Source: Candidula unifasciata (Eukaryota > Mollusca > Gastropoda > Stylommatophora > Geomitridae). Taken from it: 64,000 nt of DNA. Location: NCBI GenBank assembly GCA_905116865.2, contig CAJHNH020008565.1, positions 620,001 to 684,000 on the forward strand, read 5' to 3'. Shown here one piece after another: positions 1-10,065 of this stretch (the first letter of the stretch is position 1; every line of letters starts with the position of its first letter). The position numbers and the translations under genes are program-made. A model generated the notes under the pieces. That model made no database searches. It was given only the letters and a program-made list of their open reading frames with translations, and was not told the DNA's origin.

Positions 1-804
1 AAAACACGGTCTTGTCTTTTTCTGGCAGATGTACACATTCTAAGATGTCACACTTGTGTCCTGAAACAGTGTAATAATCAGTCAGTGTTTTGACATTTTT
101 TGGGCTCAGAATGAATGTATATTTAAAAACATTATGTTGTAAAATGAGATGACAACAGCTCAGAGAAGCCAGCTTCAGGCCTCAAAAATTAGATATCTGA
201 GAAAAGTGGTCCAATTGACAAGAAAAAACAAAGTTTGGAATGAGACAATACATCAGGACCTCATTATCCTAGCCTTACAAATTCGAGTGGATTAGTCAGT
301 TATGATGGTTTGGACATGTATGCAGAATGGGAGTAAATCAGCCACCATGGCAGGCACAGAAGGCCAAGAACTAGGGCAACTGAGGGTTCACTGGGAAGAC
401 AACAATCAACAGTCCCTGACAAAGACAAAAAGAAAATTGTAGACAGAGAAGTCCTGTGATCTCTCTGGCACACCTCTACACCCAAAGGTAGAAGAGGAGC
501 CACTGAGTAAGTAAGTATAATGAGTATATAGAGTTAACTCCATAGATTTATTCTAACCAGCACTTGATGAGTAATGTTGTCAATGTCATGTCAGCCAGCT
601 TCACTTTCTAAGAAATGTCTTCACCTTGAAGGGAATTTGAACAAATGAGCACCAAGTTGGAGCCCAAAAATTTTAGCCATTGTTCTTCTTCACATTTACT
701 GGCTGTAACTCTAGCCGAAATTTTTTATTTTTTTTTGTCAACCTTTGGACTTAAGACTTGTTTCAGAATCTGAATATTGCAAGCCTGACTCATCTATATG
801 AAGA
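1..804. other. Left edge, no gene recognised
   Basis: This is AT-rich unique-looking sequence without a convincing coding exon, RNA gene or transposon end. Exons of the minus-strand BIRC6-like gene would be expected to the left of position 3781. I looked on the minus strand here for the expected second exon and did not find it, so it probably lies outside the window. Confidence 0.4.
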
Positions 805-930
805 TATCTGATTCCTTGCGTCTCAGGCAGGTGTACTCTGAAGGAAGTCCCCAATTAGCTGACTCTTATAACATGCTTGTTGGGGAGGCAGTTGAGTCTA
901 TTCTTGATATTGCTGAAATGATCTTCCGGA
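805..930 (+). repeat. Dispersed repeat family A, copy 1 (partial)
   Basis: The stretch shares a run of short matches with 4550-4840 and 28958-29215, in the same order: TTCCTTG, CTCAGGCAG, a variant of GAAAGCTCCCAATTA, GACTCTT, then a GGCAGT-plus-CTATT block. No open frame is conserved between copies. It behaves like a non-autonomous interspersed element. This copy lacks the CCCACACGGGG end seen in the other two. Confidence 0.55.
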
Positions 931-988
931 ACGGGAATTCCACTATTCTAAAGCTACTTCAGTGTACTGAACTGTTAGTTTATGAATT

Positions 989-1040
989 AATACCCTTAAT
1001 TAGAGTTAATCTTCAATACCCTTAATTAGAGTTAATCTTC
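989..1040. repeat. 26-bp tandem duplication, two exact copies
   Basis: Two identical 26-bp units, 989-1014 and 1015-1040, beginning AATACCCTTAATTAG, lie head to tail. This is a short replication-slippage type duplication with no coding content. Confidence 0.9.
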
Positions 1041-2643
1041 ATCAACAATAACTAACTGGCTCAAGGTTAAGAGTAACATGTTTCCAGTGGAGCATCAACT
1101 TAGGGATGATGTGCAGAGAGCCTCCTCCACACCCCCATGTTGCCAGTAATTAGTTAGTGATTTATAGAGATTATGAATTTTGAAGTTGCTGTCAGCTGTT
1201 TTCTTAATTCAAATTTTTAACCTTCAAATTGTGCACACAGGTCATTTGACTTTTATCATTCATCACTAGATATTTCATTCATTAACCAATGATCATCATA
1301 TGACTGTTTTCTTCACATAATTCAAACCAAGTAAATCAACTAGGTCTGCACCAGTTAGGGGATAATGTCATAACCTCTAAGGAACTATGCCTATCACTGC
1401 ATTTCTGAAGGTCTTTAACATCTTCTGCCTGCTCCATTCAAGCCTGTAATGATTATCTATCTGGTTCAGTGCTGTATGAACAAGATGATGTGGCAAAAGT
1501 CTAATCTGGTTCTGTGAAGCTAACAGGGTCAGCTGGTGTCCGCAGAGACATACAGGTTATCCTTTTAACCCCTTGGAGACGACTCAGCCGATCTATCAGC
1601 CAAACAGCAAAATCACCAAAAAGACGAATGGGCTGATCCGTCAGTCCGATAATACAAGCCTTGAGATTGGCTGGCAGGTTAACGTATCGCCTAGATTGCT
1701 TCTCGCATTTCTTGCATATGTGGGCTGTTCAATGATAAATGACAAAATGTGATGTGTTGTGTAATTTTACACTGATTCTTTGGGGGTATTACCTGTGCTC
1801 CACAATGGTGAAAAAGACTTGCATCAGAGCAACCAAAATATAGTAGGAGGCAGGAAAGGTAAGAGCTATGTGCCAGAGATGTCTGGAGTATCTACATTGG
1901 CTTTGCTCCCAAAGCACAGAGTTAGTACTTATTTAGGCTTCATTCATCAAAACATTTAGCCAGATTGTTCAATTTAGTCATGTTTGTCCTCAGTAATTAA
2001 AAAAAAAATGCATAACTGTGGGCAAATTTGATAGCTAATTTGAATAAATGAGATGTCAGTGTGATTCATAAAGATTGTGTTAGTTCATTCAATTTCGGAC
2101 ACAACTATATATAGTTATGTATATGTTAATTAAACGCTTTATTTTTATAATTTGTGTGTGTGTATATTAAGAGAATCCCCCCTGAAGGCTCTGTCTTTTT
2201 TGGTACTGAAACTACAAATAAGCCTCTGTCTCCAAAGGGTTAATCTAAATATAGCTGGGTTTCCTTTATTTATGCCCATAACCATTACACAACCCTCCAC
2301 ATTCGTCTTCTTGTTTCACTGGTACCCTCAGAACCTAGATTTGCTCTGGTGAAGTGTGCAACAAAAGATCACATACCTAATTTCTCACAGAGGAAAGCAA
2401 TGTTTGTCTAAAAAAAAAAAAAAGAATAGTCTCGTACCAGACAACAATGTGACACAATGCGCTGAAAAGGGTGCTTCATTTAATTTGTTTAATGACTGAC
2501 ATGTTACGATGCAATAATTTCAAGATACTCCGTTTTTAAATGTAATCATTAACAGTACACAAGATACATCACTATTTTATTGAAAAGAACAAGAAGGAAA
2601 GTGACAGCATTATTTATTATATTATAATTATTTACATCCTCAA
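1041..2643. other. Non-coding AT-rich stretch
   Basis: No coding exon, tRNA or transposon terminus could be supported here. The only oddity is that 1565-1681 is bounded by TTAA on both sides (TTAACCCCTTGGAG at the left, GGCTGGCAGGTTAA at the right). The ends do not match each other, so I do not call a transposon. Confidence 0.35.
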
Positions 2644-3346
2644 CTCTTTCAGTCCCAAACAACGTATGATGTGGGATTATTTTTTTTGTGGGCTATCTTC
2701 CGAAAAACAGTCCCAAATTATCGAGGCCGAAAATATACCCTAACAGGGCCTCGGTCACATGTCAAATGCGGACTTCCGGCGACTTAAACTGCGCACTTCC
2801 GGTGACTACCCCTGAGAGTATCTCCACGCCACTATGCGCAGTGTGGATTAGGGCTAAACTAGATGGCTTGGACATGAGGAGCAGCTACCGCATCTCCTGC
2901 AGTTTATTTTATTTGCTCGTGAGTCCTAGCCATCTAGTTTAGCCCCATCTACCCCGCTACGCGCGGCGTGGGAGATACTCTTGGCGGTGGTAGAAGTCCA
3001 CAATTGACACGTAACTGAGGCCCTGTTAGGGTATATTTTTGGCCTCGAAGAAAGCCCTTTTGTGATTCCTACCAAAAACCTAATGTGTTTTCGTACTGTA
3101 TATATTTAATCAGAACATACTAAAGAATGCTGCCTTCCTCAGTATTTAGCTTCTTTCTTCTTCTTCTTTTGTTCGCCTGAAATAAGTTGTCTATATCAGC
3201 AATTTTGTCTCTTGTATAAATTTCACTGTCGTTATTAGTTCATTCAATTTAGCTTCTTTAAAAGTAATATACTCATGGACTGTCCTATTGATAATGTATA
3301 CATTTGATCATCATCATCTCATGTAAAACCTTCAGGTACTCAAAGA
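2644..3346. mobile_element. MITE-like element with piggyBac-type ends and an internal foldback
   Basis: The left end reads CTCTTTCAGTCCC and the right end, reverse-complemented, reads CTCTTTGAGTACC, an imperfect terminal inverted repeat. A related element at 54772-55394 has CTCTTTCAGTC ends directly flanked by TTAA, which suggests piggyBac-type insertion. Here the flanks are TCAA and TTAT, so the TTAA sites would have decayed. Inside lies a large inverted repeat, with arms 2690-2873 and 2923-3057. No transposase frame is visible. Confidence 0.55.
2690..3057. repeat. Long imperfect palindrome (foldback)
   Basis: The left arm (2690-2873) and right arm (2923-3057) are reverse complements. For example, CTAAACTAGATGGCTTGGAC at 2854-2873 pairs with GTCCTAGCCATCTAGTTTAG at 2923-2942, and ATATACCCTAACAGGGCCTC pairs with GAGGCCCTGTTAGGGTATAT. 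A spacer of about 49 nt separates the arms. The left arm is about 50 nt longer, so one arm has gained or lost sequence. As RNA or single-stranded DNA this would fold into a hairpin of more than 130 bp. Confidence 0.85.
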
Positions 3347-3757
3347 GTTATATATTAAATAAGCCAATAAGCAATAACCAACCAGATGTTTCGTCTTAGA
3401 AAGACAAGTTCAAATACAACTGTGACACAAAAAACATGCATTTCGCTATGCTACACATTTCTTAATGTGAATTAATGGTTAACAATTAAATGAAAAAAAA
3501 TAAATGTCGTCATTGCTATATTCTGCTATTTGGTCTGTCTGTCACTGTCACAGCTTTCCTACTTATCAAATTTAATCCGTTACCGAACTGACTTTCAGAA
3601 CCGTTTCTTCTAACTCTTAAAATTGTTAATTATAACATGAACAGTTTTGGTTTACTAAAAATATAACATTTTCATTTTATTACTGACCGCTGAAATGTAA
3701 TCTATGCTATTAATATTAATCCATATGGTTAATGGTTTCATTTCAGATCTATATTTA
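3347..3757. other. Non-coding stretch downstream (minus sense) of the BIRC6-like exon
   Basis: This AT-rich sequence would be the start of the first intron of the minus-strand BIRC6-like gene. No other exon or element was recognised in it. Confidence 0.35.
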
Positions 3758-3780
3758 TTAATTCGCAACAAACAACTTAC

Positions 3781-3961
3781 CCGAAAGATTTGATTTTTTC
3801 AAAAAGGTGCCAGAAAATGCATCTAAGACAGTGATGTTATGGTCACTTGAAGTCAATATAACCAAATTTAATGAAGAGTTGTAAGTAACATTCCTGGTAT
3901 TTACATCAACTGACAAACATCCGTCTTCCCGAATGGTCCACTGCTTCTCAGTGTCCGCCAT
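3781..3961 (-). CDS. BIRC6: BIRC6/BRUCE-like protein, first coding exon (partial gene)
   Basis: Reading from ATG at 3961 on the minus strand gives 60 codons plus one base, ending at a GTAAGT donor (GT complementary to 3779-3780). The product starts MADTEKQW and contains REDGCLSVD, then YNSSLNLVILT, an ITVLDAFSGT segment and KKSNLSG. From memory, the same order of short motifs opens vertebrate BIRC6, a giant membrane-associated ubiquitin E2/E3-type inhibitor of apoptosis: W-x(2)-LRDGC, YHPALN, IKVIDGTSG. The frame closes soon after the donor, as expected for an intron. The ATG context AGTAATGG is acceptable. The BIR and UBC domains lie in later exons that are not present here. An unrelated WD-like protein remains possible. 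Confidence 0.66.
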
Positions 3962-4178
3962 TACTTCTGTACATAGACCATTTCCGTAGTGTCACGTTTT
4001 TTCGAGATTTGATTTGAACTATATAAAAATTTGTTTTTCTATAATATTTTTAATAATTGTTGTGAATGAAACTTTAAAATATAATTTAAAGTGAAAGCGC
4101 TTGCTTTTATTTTTAAAAAAATGTTAACATAGTGAAAATTATTTTTAGTAACTCTGGTCACATGAAAGTCATGTGAAA

Positions 4179-4300
<122 letters not shown>

Positions 4301-4549
4301 CAACTTTTGTACAGAGAAGAAAAAAAAACTGGTAATGTTCAAATATAATTACTACAACAGAACAAGGCAACTGATTTTTTTTTTTTTTTTATTATTATTA
4401 TTATTAGAAAAATGGACAGGGAACACTATTTTTAAAAAAATTAGGGAAGATATAGCGCTGGCTACAAGAGGCAGGTTAAGTTGACAGAAAGCCATTCGTC
4501 ACAGCCGCTGAACTTATAATGAACCCAGAGGACATCATATATCTGTAGG

Positions 4550-4840
4550 GCATCTTCTTCTCCTTCTTTGCGTTCACCAGCTGTAAACTTTAGCATAAGG
4601 TTCAGGCTGTTCATCCACTTCTGGACTGCAGTCATGTTCCAGAACCTATGTTGCGTGTGCATCCGTTTTACAGATCTGACAGATCTGTATGCAGACTGCT
4701 GGTTCCTTGCCTCTCAGGCAGATGCACTCTGACTTGAAAGGAAGCTCCCAATTATTCGACTCTTACGACATGCTTTTGTGTAGGCAGTGGGTCTATTCTT
4801 GTTTTTCCTTTAACAGGACCCCAGAACCCACACGGGGATG
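4550..4840 (+). repeat. Dispersed repeat family A, copy 2
   Basis: This is the longest copy of the family also seen at 805-930 and 28958-29215. It begins with a TTCTTCTCC-rich head and TTCACCAGCTGTAAAC. It continues through CATCCGTTTTA, GGTTCCTTGCCTCTCAGGCA and GGAAGCTCCCAATTA, and ends AACCCACACGGGG. The CT-rich head and sharp GC-rich tail recur in copy 3. Origin unknown; SINE or MITE are both possible. Confidence 0.65.
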
Positions 4841-4885
4841 TAGGGCATCTGACATTGCGTCCTGTTTTCACCGTTACTCTTTTCG

Positions 4886-4886
<1 letters not shown>

Positions 4887-4957
<71 letters not shown>
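4887..4957. repeat. (GT)n microsatellite, about 70 bp
   Basis: Uninterrupted GT dinucleotide repeat immediately after family A copy 2. It can adopt Z-DNA. Open frames of Cys-Val or Thr-His through it are artefacts. Confidence 0.97.
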
Positions 4958-4960
<3 letters not shown>

Positions 4961-5254
4961 CGTTACTTGAACCCGGGTGTCTTAGCAAGTCAGTCACTGA
5001 AGATTCCTAGTAAGCCAACCACTTTCATGGGAACGCCAGACTTCACTCGAGATCTTTCTTCCTTGAACACCTTTAGCCACATAAGAGTCGGCTCATGTCT
5101 TTCACTACTTTGGATAAAAGTCTTTTCTTCACCTCTTGGTCTACTTGAACTTGCTTAGTTCTCTCCCAAAGCTCTTCATTTGTGATTCTATCATACCATT
5201 TAATTAAATATATTCTTTAAAATTAAAACATTAAAACAAACGCCAAGAAAGGTC

Positions 5255-5600
5255 TCTCCACAGTAAAGGTTATGGGAGCTGCAAACTTTGAGCAACGGCT
5301 ACTTATAATGTTGTATCGTGCGTTCATTCTCTCCACCATTGAATATGCTTTCGCCATCTGGACACTCAGCACCCCACAGATGAACAGACTGGAAAAATTG
5401 AAAACCAGGTAATGCGTATTATTCTCGGATGCACTAGAGACACCTACTATAAATCCATGCGATACCTCTTGGATTTCTCCACAATGGAAAACAGAATCAA
5501 GCTTTCCAGGGCTGTTGCTTTCCTCAAAGTGAAATCAGACCACGGACACCCACTAATGACTAATCACTATTTTGTAAAGGCGCCATTTAATGAATGTGTG
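5255..5600 (+). pseudogene. I-like LINE reverse-transcriptase fragment
   Basis: Translation in two frames gives the C-terminal part of a LINE reverse-transcriptase region. It runs through CVHSLHH-type sequence and QMNRLEKLKTR, then, after a frame shift near 5410, VMRIILGCTRDTYYKSMRYL. The ILGCTRDT and MRYLLD motifs recur in the I-like LINE copies at 27650, 39500 and 43500. It is a 5'-truncated, frameshifted relic. Confidence 0.7.
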
Positions 5601-5785
5601 TAATTTACTAGTAATTGCCTTAGTTGTTCTCCATGTTTCCGCCCCATACAACAGAATACAACAGAATTTATTTGACACCAGAACTTAAAATTCTAAGTTT
5701 AGTATTTCTTTTAACTTCTTTTGACCTTTACAAATTCCCTAGTGGTAAAAAAGGTGCTCTTGCCTTTTGTATTCATTTGATTTGT

Positions 5786-6700
5786 NCCCAAAAAAACCAA
5801 ACCTTTTTTTGAAAAGGGTTTTGGATCCTTTTTGTCCCCTTCCCCAAAACAAGAAATTGTTTTGGGGGCTTTCACTTTTTAAAAATGAGTATTTTTAAAA
5901 AAACGTGTGAAAAAAAATGATTTTCTCCAAAAAGTGATGAGTTTTGAGTTTTATATAATATATAATATAAAAAAAAATATAATATATATTTTATTATATA
6001 TATTATATATATAACAAACCATACCATTTTCCGGGTTGTAGGAAAAATTAGAATAATATAAAGAGCATTAGAAAAACCCCAACAGAACATCTTTAAATTT
6101 GGGAAAATTTTTAAAAATGGAAAAGAAATTGGGGAACCATTAAAAGCCCACTGTACAAAACCTAAATTCAAGGGAAAATTTTTTACAGCTATTGAGAACA
6201 GTGGGATACGTTCCCGGTTGAGCCCAATTCAGAGACACCCTAAAGGGGAACAACCCCCACCAACCCATAGATTCAAAAAAAAAATGGATTCACCAAAATT
6301 CTGCATTTTATGGAGAAAAAAGGAAGAAAAAAAAATGAAAAGAAGAATCTCAAATACAAAAAAAAATAGTAAACAAATGCAAAGTCCCCTAAAGGCCTGG
6401 CTGAATAAAATTTTGGGGAACAGAGTTTGGGGAAAACAACGGGAAAAAAATCACTTCCAGGGTTCCCAAAAAAAAATTTATTAAAAGGAAAATGACACAA
6501 AAACAGCACTGGATGTTTTAAATAAAAAGTTTGGTGATTTTTTAAAATGTGACTGTAATAAAATTTAACAGAGGGGCCAATTATTGGGGGAATTTGTATG
6601 ATGATAATAGACCCGTGTAAAAACTGCAGACCAAAAAATTTAGGGTTTTTTTTCCCCCCAAATAATGACTGCAAAGTTGAGGAGCAAACATTTTAAAAGA
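5786..6700. other. Low-quality-looking sequence with an ambiguous base
   Basis: Position 5786 is an N. From here to about 7800 the text is saturated with homopolymer runs (AAAA, TTTT, GGGG, CCCC), much denser than on either side. No gene can be read. Downstream of 6700 the same texture overlies a recognisable LINE, which suggests base-call or gap-fill error rather than biology. Confidence 0.55.
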
Positions 6701-8010
6701 AAAGGAAAAGCACAGGGGCCGACAACATCCACGGAAAGAAACAAAAGCACTGGGAGTTTTAAAATTTAAAAAAAACTAGTTTTTAAAATTTATATTTTAA
6801 TCGTGGGTATTTTCCCAAATGACCTTTTAAAACCCAATTTTTATAGCTCTCCCTAAGAATCCAGGACTAAAAAATGGGAAGCCCATCGCCCAATAAAAGT
6901 CTTTGAGTCACAAAAACTAAGATTTTACTGAGAATAATTAGGGAAAGAAAAAAAAAACAAATTAAACCAAAATTTCCAGTGAGAACTTTTGGATTTGTAA
7001 AGGGAAAGGTCCAAAAAAATTTCCATATACTTTCCTAAGGACATTGTAAGAAAGAGAAATAAAAGAAGAAAAATTTGTCCTTTATGTTTCAAGACTTTAA
7101 AAAAGCTTTTGGGAACGGGGGTAAAGCATGAAGAAGTAATCAACTGTTAAAAAAATTTAAACTTTGGGGGGGAAACTCTAGGGTAATAAAAAATTGTATT
7201 GGAAGAAAACAGCAGCTATAAAATAAAAAACTGTTTAGGTACTTTCAAACATAAGAGGGGTACACAAGGATGTTAAAGTCCCCTTTTTGGTTTTCAAATC
7301 ATAATATATAAGAAGTTTTAATTGGTACCAAATTTGGGGGGTTTGGGGCCAATATAAAAAATTTACTTTTATCTAGACCAGTTTGATACAAAAAGTCAAA
7401 AAGAACTACGGGAATGATAGACTTGTGGTGTTAAAAAGTGGAAAAATGGGCCTCATTTTGAAAATGGGAAACAGAAAAAATGGGGGTATCAAGAAAGAAT
7501 TTTTCCCTAAGGGAAAATAAAGTTTTATTTTATTTTAGGACAAGTACAGAATTTAAGTATCTGGGCACATGGAAACATCAAGGAAGTCAAACTGAGAAAA
7601 CAGAATAGGCAGAAAAAAAACTAATTTTATAAAAGGAAAAACATTTGTGAAATATCCTTGTCATTGATTTAAAAAAAAGAATTTTTGTTTGCTACATAAA
7701 ATCCATTTTAACATATGGCTTGACCGGAAAATGGGTAGGCAGCCAAACATTTCGGAGGCCTCGAGAGGGTTTTTTACAAAAATGCTAGGAGACAATCATC
7801 ATTTTTCGGCCATGTTATGAGAAGGGGAAAATAGAACATGTTTTTGACCACTGGAAAGATACGTGGAAGGAGAGATAGAGGGAAGACAAAGAGAGAAGAT
7901 GCTTGACAGTCTTGTTGCATGGCATGGAGGTGTGTCGGCACACGAACTGATACATGCTGCAGGAGATCGCAGATTATGGAGAGGCATGATCGCCCACGCC
8001 AGTCGGCAAG

Positions 8011-8019
<9 letters not shown>
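6700..8019 (+). pseudogene. LINE reverse transcriptase, heavily corrupted, with clean 3' end
   Basis: In shifting frames the RT landmarks appear in order: GADNIHG (about 6710), IALPKNPG and PIAQ (6850), GFVKGK (7000), FKKAFG (7095), KYLGTW (7555), and GKIRGRRDRG (7855). The last 150 bp, 7862-8012, are clean and encode REKMLDSLVAWHGGVSAHEL and RLWRGMIAHASRQGT. These match the minus-strand copy at 17714-18180. The copy runs into an (AT)n tract instead of the usual TGATGA tail. Confidence 0.72.
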
Positions 8020-8071
<52 letters not shown>

Positions 8072-8081
8072 ATATATATAA
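8018..8081. repeat. (AT)n microsatellite
   Basis: Dinucleotide tract between two LINE 3' ends of the same family, probably grown from the simple-sequence tail of the first copy. Confidence 0.95.
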
Positions 8082-8102
8082 ATTCATCTAATATATGTGT
8101 TT

Positions 8103-8325
8103 AGTCATGTTGTGAGAAGAAGGAAACTGGAACACGCTGTGAACACTGGAAAGATCTGTGGAAGGAGAGAACAGCGTAAGAAGATTCTTGACAGATTCTT
8201 GACAGAATTGTGTCTTTGCATGAAAGAGTTTCAATACATAAACTGTTACATGTAGTTGTGGATTGGGCAGAGGCCTGATAGCCCACACCAACCGGCAAGG
8301 CTCTTGATGATGATGATTATTATGT
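8103..8325 (+). pseudogene. Second LINE 3' end of the same family
   Basis: It repeats the final block of the preceding LINE in diverged form: GTTGTGAGAAGAAGGAAACT, GGAAAGATCTGTGGAAGGAG, then CACACCAACCGGCAAGGC. It ends in a TGATGATGATTATTATG tail typical of this family. There are several indels and no open frame. Confidence 0.75.
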
Positions 8326-8689
8326 GTATTAGTATAATCAAATTAATAAATTATCTGAACATCATTGAGCATTGTTTTGTATTTTCCTATAGTTTTTTTT
8401 TTCTTTTACTATGATGACCCAATGGGTCATGGGTTGGACGTTTGAGTAAAATAGGTCAAGGTCGCATATTTTTAAAAAAAAATTATTGGCCTAATATTGT
8501 ACCTTGTCATCAAATTTCAATTTTTTTCTCCACCCGGAACATGGTATGGGTTTTTCAGGGTTAAAGAAAGTGCCAAGTCGTACTGCTTGGCGAAATCGAA
8601 ACTACGAATACCATTCTCACGTCACCGTAGATGGAGAAGACACTAGCGGAGGGCATGGTATCCGATCAAAGGGATAGGTTCCCACAGAC

Positions 8690-8770
8690 AGGATGATGAG
8701 TACTTGACATAAATGACATGTTCTGCAGGAAAGTGCATGAAATGGGCGAGCTGGTGGGGGACCGAGTTTC
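8690..8770 (+). pseudogene. RTE-like LINE 3' end, left half, interrupted
   Basis: GAAAGTGCATGAAATGGGCG, then CTGGTGGGGGACCGAGTTTC matches the LINE terminus at 23420-23470. The match resumes at 9347 with CGAGTTTCTTTCACGAAGGC. The 8-bp CGAGTTTC is present on both sides of the intervening 576 bp. Confidence 0.75.
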
Positions 8771-9346
8771 AAAGACATATATTTCCACAATTAGAATGAG
8801 AATCCCCGGTGCACATGTCCCAGAACTCCCGCTCCACTGTTAGGGTATATTAGGGTCCTTGACGACAGCCGGCTTGAGGACTTAAAATGACAAAGAATTT
8901 CGTATCGTGTTAACACGGTTGCAGTCGAGTTTTTGTGTGTCGTTCAATCCCATGAGGACCTTACAACTAGCGACCAACCCCAGGTGACAAAAAATACCAC
9001 CATTCGGATGAGAATCACTCGGGTACAAATCCAAGAAACCCAGTTCAACCGTCAAATTTCATTAGGGTCCCCAACAACAGCCGCAATACCCTTAAACAAC
9101 ACTGCGTCTAATGCAATTTTTGTTGTTGTTTTAAAGCCCCACACTGTCAGTTGCCGGAGGTCCTAATTTTACTTAACCTATGGGTTAAAAGGAGTTTATG
9201 TTACCTCTCCGCATGGTGGCACTTTGTGTCATCGGATGTTTATCGCTTGGTGGTTGTCCTGTTGGGGTTGAATCTCACTCTCTCACACCGAGTGGGGTTT
9301 AGAAATAATGAAAAATTGCGTCCCGTATTGGGATAACGGATCGACT
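8771..9346. mobile_element. Composite SINE-like insertion flanked by 8-bp CGAGTTTC repeats
   Basis: The 576 bp hold a partial plus copy (8771-8895), a second plus copy (8941-9107, resuming 9289-9335) and a minus copy nested in it (9108-9288), all of repeat family B. Shared words include TAGCGA/TCGCTT near the tail, GGTGACA, CATTCGGATGAGAATCAC, TTAGGGTCC and AAGCCCCAC-CTG. The flanking direct repeats at 8763-8770 and 9347-9354 look like a target-site duplication in the LINE. Confidence 0.65.
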
Positions 9347-9410
9347 CGAGTTTCTTTCACGAAGGCCGTGATAGGAGTGTGCTCTGTAAAGTTCCTACTG
9401 GACGGTGAGT
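9347..9410 (+). pseudogene. RTE-like LINE 3' end, right half
   Basis: Continues the LINE interrupted at 8770, with GAAGGCCGTGATAGGAG and CTCTGTAAAGTTCCTACTGG. It corresponds to the GATGAGAGCGACGTTCTGCA stretch and the GGACCTGCTACATGATGATG end near 23520. Confidence 0.7.
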
Positions 9411-9857
9411 GGCCATTTAAGGACTGGCATCAATAATTCAGCATGCAGTCAATGGGAAAACAATTACAAAAGAAGAGGAAAAACTACTGGAAACTCTTCA
9501 AATCAATAATGTAGCACCGAGCCTTTGTTTCTGCTCATTTCTTTTTAATGACCATCTCCACGCATTTGTTACTAAGGGAAATAACCTGCTAAACTGTGAA
9601 TACTTTAGTCTATGGAGTTGTCATCCTGCTTTTCAATTTAAATGTCAGATGCATTTTAGTAATCAGTCCAACATAAACATAAAGTAACAGGACAGGGGGT
9701 TGTTGAAACAAATATATCAAAACAGCAGAAATACTTGACATTTTTGCATATTGTATTGTACAAAAGCTCAGCGTAATTTCCGCTACAAATAAGCAGGTAT
9801 AGTCGTAACCAAACGGTCACAAAACGATCATTATCATATACTACTTACGTCCTTTTC

Positions 9858-10065
9858 AGGACGTAATTTTTTCTTATTTGAAGCCCCACTCTGGCTTTTG
9901 CCAGGGGCCGCAATATAGGCAGGCCATTAATATGGCCAATTGTCTGAACGCAGTTTCTGGGACCTCTCCACGGTGATCCTCATCCGCATGGTGGCACTTT
10001 GTGTCATCGGGTGTTTATCGCTTGTGTGATGTCCTAGTGGGGTAGAAAGTCAGTCAGTCAGTCAC
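9858..10065 (-). mobile_element. SINE-like family B copy with (GTCA)n tail
   Basis: In window orientation it runs from AGGACGTAATTTTTTC and AAGCCCCACTCTGGC, through GGGACCTCTCCACGG and CATGGTGGCACTTTGTGTCA, to GTGATGTCCTAGTGGGGT. It ends in a short GTCAGTCAGTCAGTC simple repeat. The simple-sequence tail suggests LINE-mediated retroposition with the tail at the 10065 side. By that criterion its own sense is the window plus strand, opposite to copies such as 18904-19078. I mark it minus relative to those copies. Confidence 0.7.

Noticed and set aside
1565..1681. TTAA-bounded block as another piggyBac MITE
   Set aside because: The two ends are not inverted repeats of each other.
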